From an uncultured Oscillospiraceae bacterium (lineage in GTDB: Bacteria > Bacillota > Clostridia > Oscillospirales > Oscillospiraceae): a DNA stretch of 8,816 nucleotides. A model generated the notes under the pieces. That model had not been told where the DNA came from. It saw nothing but the letters and a program-made list of their open reading frames with translations, and did no database searches. Below are positions 1 through 6,519 of the stretch, piece by piece. The DNA is taken from assembly GCA_934597125.1 (NCBI GenBank), contig CAKTQM010000058.1:1-8816 (forward strand), written 5' to 3'. Within the stretch, counting starts at the first letter, position 1. Every line of letters starts with the position of its first letter. A program made the translations under genes and the position numbers.

Positions 1-486
1 CTCAAAGTGGCAGATATGAAGTGCAGCGACACTGGCGTTCCCACGGTAACGACTGATCTCATCCGATTGGTAAAGGTCGATGAGAATACTTACCGCATTG
101 CTACCGCAACTGATACCGCCAACACGACTTGCGTTATCGACGCAGGCAACGTCACCATTCAGGGTCTGGACGATGCGATCGACTACTATCTCTATGAGAC
201 CTTAGCCCCCTCCGGCTTTAACTCCCTGAAAGACCCTGTACATTTTAAGATCACCGCGGCGTATAAGGATACTGGTGATAAATTGGCCGAAGGCAGTCCT
301 ACCGTTACGGTCGGCACCGGAACGCCATCCACCGACATGGCATTCAAGGTTGTAAACCAGTCCGGTGCGACGCTGCCTGAGACTGGCGGTATCGGCACGA
401 CGCTGTTCTATGTTGTCGGCAGTGTGCTGTTGGTGGGCGCGGCTGTGCTGCTGGTCACCCGCAAGCGCATGAACAACACCAAGTAA
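1..486 (+). CDS. C-terminal part of an LPXTG-anchored SpaA/Cna-B-type pilin (5' end outside window)
   Basis: The reading frame is open from base 1, so this is the 3' end of a longer surface protein. What remains is a typical last pilin domain: a strand with a candidate isopeptide lysine (RLVKVD, about bases 64-81), a pilin E-box (YLYETLAPSGF, Glu codon at 196-198), a closing strand FKVVNQSG with a candidate isopeptide Asn, the sortase signal LPETGG (373-390), a hydrophobic segment, and a basic tail RKRMNNTK. In this family the E-box Glu catalyses an intramolecular Lys-Asn isopeptide bond, and sortase cleaves between T and G of LPETG. Followed directly by a class C sortase, it is most likely the main pilus shaft subunit. 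That role is inferred, because the N-terminal pilin motif region is not in the window. The first possible GTG is at base 7, but nothing suggests it is a true start. Confidence 0.9.
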   Translation, partial: LKVADMKCSDTGVPTVTTDLIRLVKVDENTYRIATATDTANTTCVIDAGNVTIQGLDDAIDYYLYETLAPSGFNSLKDPVHFKITAAYKDTGDKLAEGSPTVTVGTGTPSTDMAFKVVNQSGATLPETGGIGTTLFYVVGSVLLVGAAVLLVTRKRMNNTK

Positions 487-518
487 CCGCTGCGGTTTAC
501 GGAATTACCCTACGCGGA

Positions 519-559
519 TGCCGCAAGGGGGAGACGGACGCCGTCTCCCCGCCGCGGCA
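519..559 (+). promoter_or_regulatory. Composite hairpin between pilin and sortase, abutting the sortase RBS
   Basis: A perfect 10-bp GC-rich stem (528-537 with 541-550, loop ACG) is extended by a second perfect 6-bp stem TGCCGC/GCGGCA (519-524 with 554-559) across a 3/3 internal loop. No T-run follows, so it is not a standard intrinsic terminator. The last paired base is the first A of the AAGGAGG ribosome binding site (559-565) of the sortase. It may attenuate transcription, protect the 3' end of the pilin message, or limit sortase translation. Any of these would keep pilin in excess over sortase. The function is inferred. Confidence 0.7.
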
Positions 560-572
560 AGGAGGCTCCCGA

Positions 573-1403
573 ATGAAAAAGAAAAGCAGCTTTGTGACTG
601 CCATCCTGATCGCCGCGCTTCTGGCGGGAGCGCTGCTCTTGCTGTATCCCACCGTCAGCGATTACTGGAACTCGTTCCACCAGTCCCGCGCCATCGCCAG
701 CTACGCCGAGCAGGTGGCCGACCTGGACAACAACACGTATGACCAGATCTGGGCGGAGGCACGCGCTTACAACGAAACACTGGACAACAGCACAAGCCGC
801 TTTGTTATGACCGAGGAGCAGCGGGATATCTACGAAGCCCTGCTGAACGTGGCGGACAACGGCGTTATGGGCTACATCGAGATCCCGCGGGTAAAGTGCA
901 ACCTTCCCATCTATCACGGCACCGATGAGGCGGTTTTGCAGGTCGCCATCGGCCATGTGCAGGGCTCCTCGCTGCCGGTGGGCGGCGCGGGCACCCACTG
1001 CGTTCTGTCCGGCCACCGGGGCCTGCCCAGCGCCAAGCTGTTCTCCGACCTGGATCAGCTGACCGAGGGCGATGTGTTCCTGCTGCGGGTGCTGGATGAG
1101 ACGCTGACCTATGAGGTGGATCAGATCCGCACCGTGCTGCCCAGCGAACTGGACGATCTTGCCATTGAGGAGGGCAAGGACTACTGCACACTTGTCACCT
1201 GCACACCTTATGGCATCAACAGCCATCGCCTGCTGGTGCGGGGACATCGGGTAGAGAACCAGGCCAGCGCGTCCACCATCCGCGTGACAGCGGACGCCAT
1301 GCAGATCGAACCACTGCTGATCGCGCCGCTGGTGGCGGCGCCCATGCTGCTGGTGCTGCTGGTCATGGTATTGATACCCCATCCAACAAAAAAGAAAGGG
1401 TGA
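573..1403 (+). CDS. Class C (pilin-polymerising) sortase
   Basis: A 276-residue membrane-bound cysteine transpeptidase that should join pilin subunits by cleaving LPXTG and linking it to a lysine of the next subunit. Visible landmarks are an N-terminal membrane segment (about 8-25), the catalytic His in SGHRG (H148), the catalytic Cys in TLVTC (C210), the active-site Arg in NSHRLLVRG (R219), and a second hydrophobic segment at the C terminus (about 246-268) with a KKK tail. A C-terminal anchor and a YNE-containing N-terminal region are typical of class C. The DP(F/W) lid motif of many class C enzymes is not obvious. The ATG at 573 has an AAGGAGG ribosome binding site at 559-565. The gene lies 86 nt after the pilin and 6 nt before the next LPXTG gene, so they are very likely co-transcribed. 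Confidence 0.92.
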   Translation: MKKKSSFVTAILIAALLAGALLLLYPTVSDYWNSFHQSRAIASYAEQVADLDNNTYDQIWAEARAYNETLDNSTSRFVMTEEQRDIYEALLNVADNGVMGYIEIPRVKCNLPIYHGTDEAVLQVAIGHVQGSSLPVGGAGTHCVLSGHRGLPSAKLFSDLDQLTEGDVFLLRVLDETLTYEVDQIRTVLPSELDDLAIEEGKDYCTLVTCTPYGINSHRLLVRGHRVENQASASTIRVTADAMQIEPLLIAPLVAAPMLLVLLVMVLIPHPTKKKG

Positions 1404-1409
1404 TGTAGG

Positions 1410-2066
1410 ATGAAACGCATCACAGCCCTTTTTCTGAGCGTCCTATTGCTGCTGAGTCTGTGTATAGCAGCCTTCGGCCACGAAGCACCGGATCTCACGA
1501 AAAAGGGAACCATCACAATCCAATGGAAATTTCAGGGCAAGGCGCTGCCGGACGGCGCGCTGCGTGCCTATCGGATCGGCACGCTGAAGGAGTCTGACGG
1601 CGATTTCAGCTTCGCGCCGCTGCCCGCCTATCAGGGCAGAGACTTGTCCGAAAAGAATCTGACGCCGGAGCTGGCCAAGGAGCTGTCCAGAACGGTCAAG
1701 GCGTCCAGCGGCATCAAGCCCGCGTCGTTCAAGAACGGTGTGGTGACTTTTGACGATCTGGAGCTGGGGCTGTACCTGATCGTTCAGACGAAGGGCATTT
1801 CCGGCTATGAACGGATTGCGCCGTTCCTGGTGTCCGTCCCCATGTGGAGTACGGATCATTATTTGTACGAGATCAACGCATCGGAAAAGTTTGAGACCAA
1901 GAAAGAGCCGTCCTCGCCGGGGACGCCGGAAACACCGGAGCAGCCCGGCGGCAGGCTGCCTCAGACGGGACAGGTGAACTGGCCCATGCCGGTGCTGCTG
2001 ACGCTGGGGCTGGCGTTGATCGTGGCCGGTACAGCGCTGAAAAAGGAGTCGAAGCATGCGCGGTAA
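1410..2066 (+). CDS. Minor LPXTG pilin-like surface protein (LPQTG)
   Basis: 218 residues. An N-terminal signal peptide (MKRITALFLSVLLLLSLCIA, cleavage probably near residue 23) is followed by a small pilin-like ectodomain with an LELGLYLIVQ strand around 117-126. A Pro/Glu-rich wall-spanning linker (about 166-180), the sortase signal LPQTG (183-187), a hydrophobic helix and a basic tail KKESKHAR follow. The ectodomain pattern (FDDLELGLYLIVQTKG...APFLVSVP) resembles the N-terminal domain of Gram-positive pilins. No VYPK-type pilin lysine motif is seen, so a basal or tip subunit is more likely than a shaft subunit (inference). It starts 6 nt after the class C sortase and overlaps the next sortase by 11 nt, consistent with one operon. 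Confidence 0.85.
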   Translation: MKRITALFLSVLLLLSLCIAAFGHEAPDLTKKGTITIQWKFQGKALPDGALRAYRIGTLKESDGDFSFAPLPAYQGRDLSEKNLTPELAKELSRTVKASSGIKPASFKNGVVTFDDLELGLYLIVQTKGISGYERIAPFLVSVPMWSTDHYLYEINASEKFETKKEPSSPGTPETPEQPGGRLPQTGQVNWPMPVLLTLGLALIVAGTALKKESKHAR

Positions 2067-2637
2067 GCTGGGCACGCTTTTGATCTGCGTGGGCGCGGCC
2101 ATGGTGCTGGCCGCGGCGGCTCTGTTCGCCTGGAACTGGCGGGAGAGCAACACGGCGGGCGAACTCTCCGACGAGGTGTTGCCCCAGCTGGTGGAGGAGA
2201 TCCGGGAGCGGAAGGAGGCTCCCGTTGATCCCCTCTCTCAGCAGATGACCGCCGTTCTGGTGGAGGGCTATGAGTACGTGGGCTTTCTCAGCCTGCCTGC
2301 GCTGGGGCTGGAGCTGCCCGTCATGGCGGACTGGAGCGAGGCGCAGCTGAAGCTCTCGCCATGCCGGTACTACGGCTCGGTAAAGGGCAGCGATCTGGTG
2401 ATCTGCGCCCACAACTACGCGCGGCACTTTGGCCGCCTGACGGAGTTGAAGGCCGGAGATGAGATACTGTTCACCGATCTGGAGGGCACAGTAAGCCGCT
2501 ACGCGGTGGCCGACATTCAGGTGCTGGGCCCGGACGCGGTGGAGGATATGACCTCCGGCGATTATCCGCTGACGCTGTTTACCTGCACCTACGGTGGAAA
2601 GAACCGCGTCACTGTCCGCTGCGATGCAGCAGACTAA
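2056..2637 (+). CDS. Second sortase, short form, class uncertain
   Basis: 193 residues: a membrane anchor at the N terminus (about 6-26), a short coiled acidic/basic stem, then a sortase fold. The catalytic residues are in place: His in ICAHNY (H119), Cys in LTLFTC (C177) and Arg in GGKNRVTV (R184). It lacks the C-terminal membrane segment of the upstream class C enzyme, so it probably anchors the finished pilus or the LPQTG protein to the wall rather than polymerising pilin (inference). Class cannot be fixed by eye; class B- or D-like are both possible. The ATG at 2056 lies inside the upstream gene, with an AAAGGAG ribosome binding site at 2042-2048, suggesting translational coupling. It is the last gene of the operon. 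Confidence 0.88.
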   Translation: MRGKLGTLLICVGAAMVLAAAALFAWNWRESNTAGELSDEVLPQLVEEIRERKEAPVDPLSQQMTAVLVEGYEYVGFLSLPALGLELPVMADWSEAQLKLSPCRYYGSVKGSDLVICAHNYARHFGRLTELKAGDEILFTDLEGTVSRYAVADIQVLGPDAVEDMTSGDYPLTLFTCTYGGKNRVTVRCDAAD

Positions 2638-2684
2638 GGCAGGTCGATTTTCCTGCACTGGCAAGTTGTTTTGCTTTACAAGCA

Positions 2685-2723
2685 AATAGGGAGACCACCA
2701 GCAAGGCTGGCGGCCTCCCTATT
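2685..2723 (+). terminator. Hairpin ending the pilus operon
   Basis: AATAGGGAG (2685-2693) pairs perfectly with CTCCCTATT (2715-2723). An inner stem at 2695-2702/2706-2713 has one mismatch and a 3-nt loop. It lies 48 nt after the last sortase stop. The downstream T-run is weak (TTGT), so termination efficiency is uncertain. A smaller 7-bp hairpin, TTTGCTT/AAGCAAA (2670-2676/2680-2686), sits just before it and shares its last two bases. Confidence 0.65.
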
Positions 2724-2808
2724 GTATGCTTATCTCGATACTTTGCTGGGGGCTGTCACCCGATAAAGGGGTCGTGTCACGGGCAAACATATCGCAATAT
2801 AAAAAACA

Positions 2809-2838
2809 GGAAGCCCTCGGCAAAAGCCGAGGACTTCC
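2809..2838 (-). terminator. Intrinsic terminator of the lipoprotein gene
   Basis: A 13-position stem (2809-2821 with 2826-2838, one mismatch) with a 4-base loop. On the minus strand it is followed by TG and six T residues, as expected for a strong rho-independent terminator. It starts 8 nt beyond the stop of the lipoprotein gene. The plus side is also T-rich (CTTTTATTTTA), so it could work in both directions and block read-through between the convergent units. Confidence 0.88.
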
Positions 2839-2846
2839 CTTTTATT

Positions 2847-3770
2847 TTAACCGCCATAGTAAACGAAAATCTCGTGATAACCTGCGGATGCATTCCAGCG
2901 AACAACGCAATTGATACCAACGTACCATCCCTCAATTTCGGGATACCACTCACCATTACGCTCAAGAGCGTTCTTCACGTAGTCAACTTTTTGTTTAATC
3001 GCGGACTCAACCCATTCTTGATTCCAACAGGACTCAGGGCAGTCATGCTCCAAGTAAATGGGAGGAAAGTAGCTTCTGCAAGCAGAGTCTACGGTAAATC
3101 CATAGCCCTCAGCGTAAGAGTTGCCTGCGGACATTGCAGCAGCACAGTCAATATCCGCCTTGGCGGGCTTTGCGGGTTCGGTGGTCTGGGCGGGTGCTGT
3201 GGCGGCGCCGCCGCCCGTGGCGCTGTTGTCGGGCTTCTCTGTGGGCTTTGCGGTCTCCTGCGGGGTGGTGTCTTTCTTGTTCTGCTGGTAGTATGCCCAC
3301 GCTTCATCGGCGGTGCGGCCGCCGGCGACTTTGGCGGAGCCGGCGCCCCACTGGCCGTCGGCGCTGACGCCGTACCAGCGCTGCAGCTCCTTGACCTGGC
3401 TGACGGTCAGGCTGCCGTTGCCATAGCCGGGCGTTTCAGGCGCGGTCTCCGACGCGGTATCGGCAGGCTTTTGCGTCTCTTGCTTTTCTTCCGTCTTTTG
3501 GGAGGTTTCCGGCTTCTGCTCGTCTTTTTGGGCATCGTCGGCTTTGGTTTCTTCCTGCTTGCCGCTACTTGCTGGGGCGTCCGGCGCAGCCGCGTTGTCC
3601 TCCGGCTTTTGCGCGTCGGCGGTCGGCGTTTCCTTCGCCGCGTCTGAGACAGTCTGTTCCGCGGGCTGCGTGTCCTCCGCATTGCCGGCAGACTGCGTAT
3701 CCGTCAACCCGCAGGCGGTGAGAGAAAGCAGCATCGCCATCATCAGCAAAAGCATACTGATTCTTTTCAT
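2847..3770 (-). CDS. Lipoprotein with peptidoglycan-binding-like segment and Cys-containing C-terminal domain
   Basis: 307 residues. The signal peptide ends in a clear lipobox (SLTAC, C20), so the product should be lipid-anchored on the outer face of the membrane. Residues 21-115 are a low-complexity Ala/Glu/Lys/Thr/Pro stalk. Residues 116-163 (LTVSQVKELQRWYGVSADGQWG...) look like a compact peptidoglycan-binding-type repeat, by resemblance only. A second Pro/Thr linker covers 164-204. The C-terminal domain (205-307) is unrecognised; it has cysteines at 209, 231, 244, 248 and 288 and many aromatic residues. The ATG has a GGGAGGAA ribosome binding site (3776-3783) and a good promoter. It is convergent with the pilus operon. 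The function is unknown; a cell-wall-associated role is inferred from the layout. Confidence 0.85.
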   Translation of the reverse strand: MKRISMLLLMMAMLLSLTACGLTDTQSAGNAEDTQPAEQTVSDAAKETPTADAQKPEDNAAAPDAPASSGKQEETKADDAQKDEQKPETSQKTEEKQETQKPADTASETAPETPGYGNGSLTVSQVKELQRWYGVSADGQWGAGSAKVAGGRTADEAWAYYQQNKKDTTPQETAKPTEKPDNSATGGGAATAPAQTTEPAKPAKADIDCAAAMSAGNSYAEGYGFTVDSACRSYFPPIYLEHDCPESCWNQEWVESAIKQKVDYVKNALERNGEWYPEIEGWYVGINCVVRWNASAGYHEIFVYYGG

Positions 3771-3805
3771 GGAAATTCCTCCCTTTCCCTTCCATTGTTA
3801 CGTTC

Positions 3806-3834
3806 AGTATAGCACGACTCCATACCCTTTGCAA
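3806..3834 (-). promoter_or_regulatory. Promoter of the lipoprotein gene
   Basis: On the minus strand: -35 TTGCAA (3829-3834), a 17-bp spacer, and -10 TATACT (3806-3811) preceded by an extended -10 TG (TGCTATACT). It lies about 36 nt upstream of the ATG at 3770. The fit to a housekeeping sigma promoter is strong. Confidence 0.8.
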
Positions 3835-3876
3835 GTCATGGGCCGTATCGGGAATGACAATGCCATAAGCCGGTAT

Positions 3877-4386
3877 TCAGCGTGCGTTTTTGCCGCCCTC
3901 TTCCCCCTGCAGACGCTTTTCCAGCGCCGACTGTCTTGCCAGAATGGCGTTGACCTTGTCATAGAGATCCTCGATCATGATTTCCGTCTTCAAATTGACC
4001 TTATAATCGTTTTCCGCGCGGCGGCGGTCTTTTTCCTCCTGCCGGTTTTGGCTCATCATGATAAGCGGCGCCTGGATCGCCGCCACACAGGACAGCACCA
4101 GATTCAGCAGAATAAATGGATAGGGGTCAAACGCTTTCGCGGCCAGCAGGGTATTGGCTGCCATCCACAGGAGCAATACGCCTGTGAAGGAGAAGATGAA
4201 CGCCCAGCTGCCGGCAAATCGGGCAATGGCGTCCGCCGCGCGCTGGCCGAGAGTATCCTTTCCTTTTTCCCCGACAGGGTTTACGGAGATCTTACTGTCC
4301 GCCAGCAGATTCAGCACCTCCTCATCTGTCATATCGTGTCGAATATCCTCGAGGACTTCTTTCAATAGTTTTCTGTTTTCCTTCAT
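3877..4386 (-). CDS. DUF1003 family membrane protein
   Basis: 169 residues. The N-terminal part (1-50) is soluble and charged. Two hydrophobic segments follow (about 61-82 and 89-111), joined by the family signature FDPYPFILLNL (86-96) and AIQAPLIMMSQNRQ (103-116). The tail EEKDRRRAENDYKVNLKTE is typical of DUF1003 proteins, and the C terminus (to 169) is likely a coiled coil. The molecular function of the family is not established. The gene has its own promoter and is followed after 106 nt by the lipoprotein gene in the same direction. No clear terminator lies between them, so some read-through is possible. The ribosome binding site is modest (GAAAGGAT at 4398-4405). Confidence 0.9.
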   Translation of the reverse strand: MKENRKLLKEVLEDIRHDMTDEEVLNLLADSKISVNPVGEKGKDTLGQRAADAIARFAGSWAFIFSFTGVLLLWMAANTLLAAKAFDPYPFILLNLVLSCVAAIQAPLIMMSQNRQEEKDRRRAENDYKVNLKTEIMIEDLYDKVNAILARQSALEKRLQGEEGGKNAR

Positions 4387-4432
4387 AAAGCAAACCGATC
4401 CTTTCTATCCTCCGGCTTATGACTGCCCTCCC

Positions 4433-4461
4433 ATTGTACTGCCTGCCCGCCGCTTTTTCAA
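4433..4461 (-). promoter_or_regulatory. Promoter of the DUF1003 gene
   Basis: On the minus strand: -35 TTGAAA (4456-4461), a 17-bp spacer, and -10 TACAAT (4433-4438), about 47 nt upstream of the start codon. Confidence 0.7.
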
Positions 4462-4514
4462 GGGGCTGACGGGCGCACAGAAAGGAGAATGGTACGTTTT
4501 TACGGGCAGGCTGC

Positions 4515-4892
4515 CGCACTTTACCATCACCGTGGGGCAACGAGGACACACAGCATTTGATTGACATTCTGGCGAAGTATAACGTGAAAACCACTTTCTT
4601 TGTGGTGGGAGACTGGGTGGATAAGTACCCGGAATCCGTGAAGGCTCTCCACGACGCGGGACATGAGGTCATGAGCCACTCCACCCACCACGACCACTAC
4701 AACAGTCTAACCTCCTCCCAGATCGTGGCGGACATTCAGGTGAGCTGCGACAAGATCGAAGCCGTCACCGGCTGCTGCCCCACCCTGATCCGCTGCCCCT
4801 ACGGCGAGTATGACGACCACGTAATCTCAGCAGTGCGCTCGCTGGGGATGGAGCCTATTCAGTGGGATGTGGAGCAACTGGAAATGACTTAA
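4515..4892 (+). pseudogene. Decayed NodB-type polysaccharide deacetylase fragment
   Basis: The frame from about 4533 (WGNEDTQHLIDILAKYNVKT) through TFFVVGDWVDKYPESVKALHDAGHEV matches the core of clostridial polysaccharide deacetylases. It carries the metal-binding motif HSTHH (4677-4691) and a motif-3 equivalent RCPYGEY (4791-4811, usually RxPYG). The first catalytic motif (FDD/FDA before WG) is lost: bases 4515-4535 resemble a shortened version in a shifted frame. There is no signal peptide and no credible start; the first codon usable for the open part is a TTG at 4557 without a ribosome binding site. The frame stops right after QWDVEQLEMT, where the family goes on to a C-terminal beta/alpha segment with a conserved histidine. 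It is broken at both ends and probably not functional. The upstream part may have been removed by rearrangement. Confidence 0.82.
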
Positions 4893-5091
4893 AGCCGTTG
4901 TGCCGCAATGGTTTGCGGGTTTGGCAGCGATGCGCATCAGCCAAAAATTTGACCTGCAAATGGGGTATTTGGAGGACGTTTCAGGCGCGGAAGAGGTCAA
5001 ATTTGAGATGGTGTGCGCAAAGTGCCAGTATTGCATGCCGGCTATCTCAATGAGGGAAGCACTTACGAGACAAGAAAGCCGCCCGATTTGA
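4888..5091 (+). pseudogene. Orphan coding remnant with CxxC motif (unrecognised)
   Basis: After the deacetylase stop, one frame stays open for 67 codons and looks protein-like: PQWFAGLAAMRISQKFDLQM, then a GYLEDVSGAEEV stretch and MVCAKCQYCMPAIS, with a CxxC pair typical of zinc ribbons. It has no ribosome binding site or ATG in a sensible place. Its stop codon lies inside the hairpin at 5074-5106, so this looks like the 3' end of a gene whose beginning was lost. I do not recognise the family. It could also be a chance open frame. Confidence 0.35.
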
Positions 5092-5106
5092 AATCGGGCG
5101 GCTTTC
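5074..5106. terminator. Perfect 16-bp hairpin, probable terminator
   Basis: GAAAGCCGCCCGATTT (5074-5089) pairs perfectly with 5091-5106 around a single central G; the true loop is a few bases larger. The plus-strand side ends in CTTTCCTGTT. It marks the end of the decayed region and insulates the ATPase promoter that follows. Confidence 0.75.
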
Positions 5107-5135
5107 CTGTTGCGGACAGGCATAATCGTTGCCCG

Positions 5136-5234
5136 TTTAGGCTAAAATATATGTGTATCGTATTTTGGCCTAAAACCTGTTGATTTCCTTTTTCTCTTAG
5201 GCTATAATAAAGGTGCATCGTATTTTGACCTAAA
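5136..5234 (+). repeat. Two 39-bp dyad repeats 60 bp apart in front of the ATPase gene
   Basis: Copy A (5136-5174) and copy B (5196-5234) are identical at 33 of 39 positions and start exactly 60 bp apart. Each is itself an inverted repeat. In copy A, TTTAGGCTAAAATA and TATTTTGGCCTAAA form a 14-bp dyad with one T-G pair and an 11-base centre; copy B is a weaker version. The left arm of copy B contains the -10 box and its right arm runs into the ribosome binding site (TAAAGGAGG). This placement fits an autoregulatory operator or a regulator-binding pair. The role is inferred. Confidence 0.75.
5180..5208 (+). promoter_or_regulatory. Promoter of the AAA ATPase gene
   Basis: -35 TTGATT (5180-5185), a 17-bp spacer, and -10 TATAAT (5203-5208). 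The predicted start is near 5215, leaving a leader of about 30 nt. The -10 box is inside repeat copy B, so a protein bound to the repeat would block the promoter. Confidence 0.85.
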
Positions 5235-5246
5235 GGAGGCGGAGCA

Positions 5247-6470
5247 ATGTATATTGAAAGACAGCTTGAAAAGAAGTTTATCGCAATAAGCGAGGAGTAC
5301 GCCTGCGTGCTGCTGACCGGCCCGCGTCAGGTGGGAAAATCCACCATGCTGCTGCATCTGATGGAGGGGACGGCGCGAGCCGAGGTCTCGCTGGACGATT
5401 TGGAGGAGCGCAGACTTGCCAAAACCGATCCTGCCATGTTCTTGAAGCTGCACCCCGCGCCGGTTCTCATTGATGAGGTTCAATATGCACCAGAGCTGTT
5501 TTCGTATATCAAGATCGCCGTGGATAACGGCGCCGCTCCCGGCTCCTACTGGCTGACCGGTTCTCAGGCGTATCGCCTGATGGAGCTTGCGCAGGAATCC
5601 CTGGCCGGAAGAACTGCAATTCTTCACATATCTGCACTGTCGCAGTCGGAACTTTGCGGCGCAGTGGATGTTTCGCCCTTTTCGTTGGAGCTTGACGAAT
5701 TGCAGAAGCGCAAGGCCTTGCTTTCCCCTGCCACGCCGAATGAGATCTACCAAAGGATTTGGGACGGCGCACTTCCCGGCCACAGGAGCGGCAAATATAA
5801 AGACCGTGATGTTTTTTACAGCAGCTATATCCAGACCTATATCGACCGGGATGTGACCACCGATATTCCCGGTGTGGATAAGGTAATGTTTGCAGACTTT
5901 ATTCGTGCTGCCGCCTGCAGAAGCGGCCAGATGCTGAACCTGCATGAAATTGCCGGAGATGTGGGCGTCAGTGATGATACCGCAAAGCGCTGGATGAAGG
6001 AGCTTGAAAAATCGGGGATCGTGTTCTTCCTGCACCCCTACTCCAACAATCTTCTGAAGCGGACGATCAAAACGCCGAAGATGTATTTCTTCGATACAGG
6101 GCTGGTCTGCTATCTGACTCGGTACTCAAGCCCCGAAATTCTGATGAACGGCGCAATCAACGGAGCCATTTTAGAAAACTATGTTGTATCGGAAATCATC
6201 AAGACCTACAGCAACAGTGCCAAGGATTGCCTGCTGCATTATTACCGGGATAAAAACAGCAATGAGATCGATCTGATTATGGAGAGCGACGGTCAACTCC
6301 ATCCCATCGAGATCAAAAAAAGCATCAACCCGCCCACACAAATCACGGGTGCCTTCAAGCTGCTGGACAAGGCCTCTGTGCCGAGAGGGACGGGCGCAAT
6401 CATCTGCCTTCGGGAAACATTAAGCGCAATCGACAGCAGCACATATATCGTCCCCGTGTGGATGATCTGA
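5247..6470 (+). CDS. AAA-family ATPase with C-terminal DUF4143 domain
   Basis: 407 residues, a usual full length for this family. The N-terminal AAA domain has Walker A GPRQVGKST (25-33), Walker B VLIDEVQ (73-79) and a sensor-like YWLTGSQ (101-107). A winged-helix-like segment (about 228-260, LHEIAGDVGVSDDTAKRWMK) precedes the C-terminal DUF4143 part, which has the PD-(D/E)xK-like elements GAILENYVVSEI (306-317), NEIDLI (339-344) and PIEIKKS (353-359). These proteins are widespread in Clostridia and archaea, often in many copies, and their biochemical role is not settled. DNA binding or a toxin/defence-like role has been suggested from the domain layout. The start has a strong AAAGGAGG ribosome binding site at 5232-5239. 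It is a single-gene unit with its own repeat-flanked promoter. Confidence 0.93.
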   Translation: MYIERQLEKKFIAISEEYACVLLTGPRQVGKSTMLLHLMEGTARAEVSLDDLEERRLAKTDPAMFLKLHPAPVLIDEVQYAPELFSYIKIAVDNGAAPGSYWLTGSQAYRLMELAQESLAGRTAILHISALSQSELCGAVDVSPFSLELDELQKRKALLSPATPNEIYQRIWDGALPGHRSGKYKDRDVFYSSYIQTYIDRDVTTDIPGVDKVMFADFIRAAACRSGQMLNLHEIAGDVGVSDDTAKRWMKELEKSGIVFFLHPYSNNLLKRTIKTPKMYFFDTGLVCYLTRYSSPEILMNGAINGAILENYVVSEIIKTYSNSAKDCLLHYYRDKNSNEIDLIMESDGQLHPIEIKKSINPPTQITGAFKLLDKASVPRGTGAIICLRETLSAIDSSTYIVPVWMI

Positions 6471-6476
6471 TTGCGT

Positions 6477-6517
6477 TGCAAAGACAATATTCGATACGCA
6501 ACCGCTTGGTCTTTGCA
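6477..6517 (+). other. Inverted repeat just after the ATPase gene
   Basis: TGCAAAGAC (6477-6485) is repeated in reverse as GTCTTTGCA (6509-6517), a perfect 9-bp dyad with a 23-base centre. A competing 6-bp pairing, TTGCGT/ACGCAA (6471-6476/6496-6501), overlaps it. No T-run follows, so it is only a weak terminator candidate for the ATPase transcript. Confidence 0.4.
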
Positions 6518-6519
6518 TA

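Noticed and set aside
510..1382. Long minus-strand open frame (290 codons) opposite the class C sortase
   Set aside because: It is antisense to a well-supported sortase, rich in His/Gln/Arg as expected from a shadow frame, and has no ribosome binding site.
2726..2914. Short plus-strand frame between the pilus operon and the lipoprotein
   Set aside because: It begins at the base of one terminator hairpin and crosses another; no coding character.
2874..3647. Long plus-strand open frame opposite the lipoprotein
   Set aside because: Its Gly/Leu/Arg-rich repetitive translation is the antisense of the Ala/Pro/Lys-rich stalk of the lipoprotein.
3544..4368. Plus-strand open frame spanning the lipoprotein and DUF1003 genes
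   Set aside because: It crosses two clear minus-strand genes and a promoter, with no start signal or recognisable domain.
5202..6035. Minus-strand open frame opposite the ATPase
   Set aside because: Shadow of a gene with clear Walker motifs; no family resemblance.
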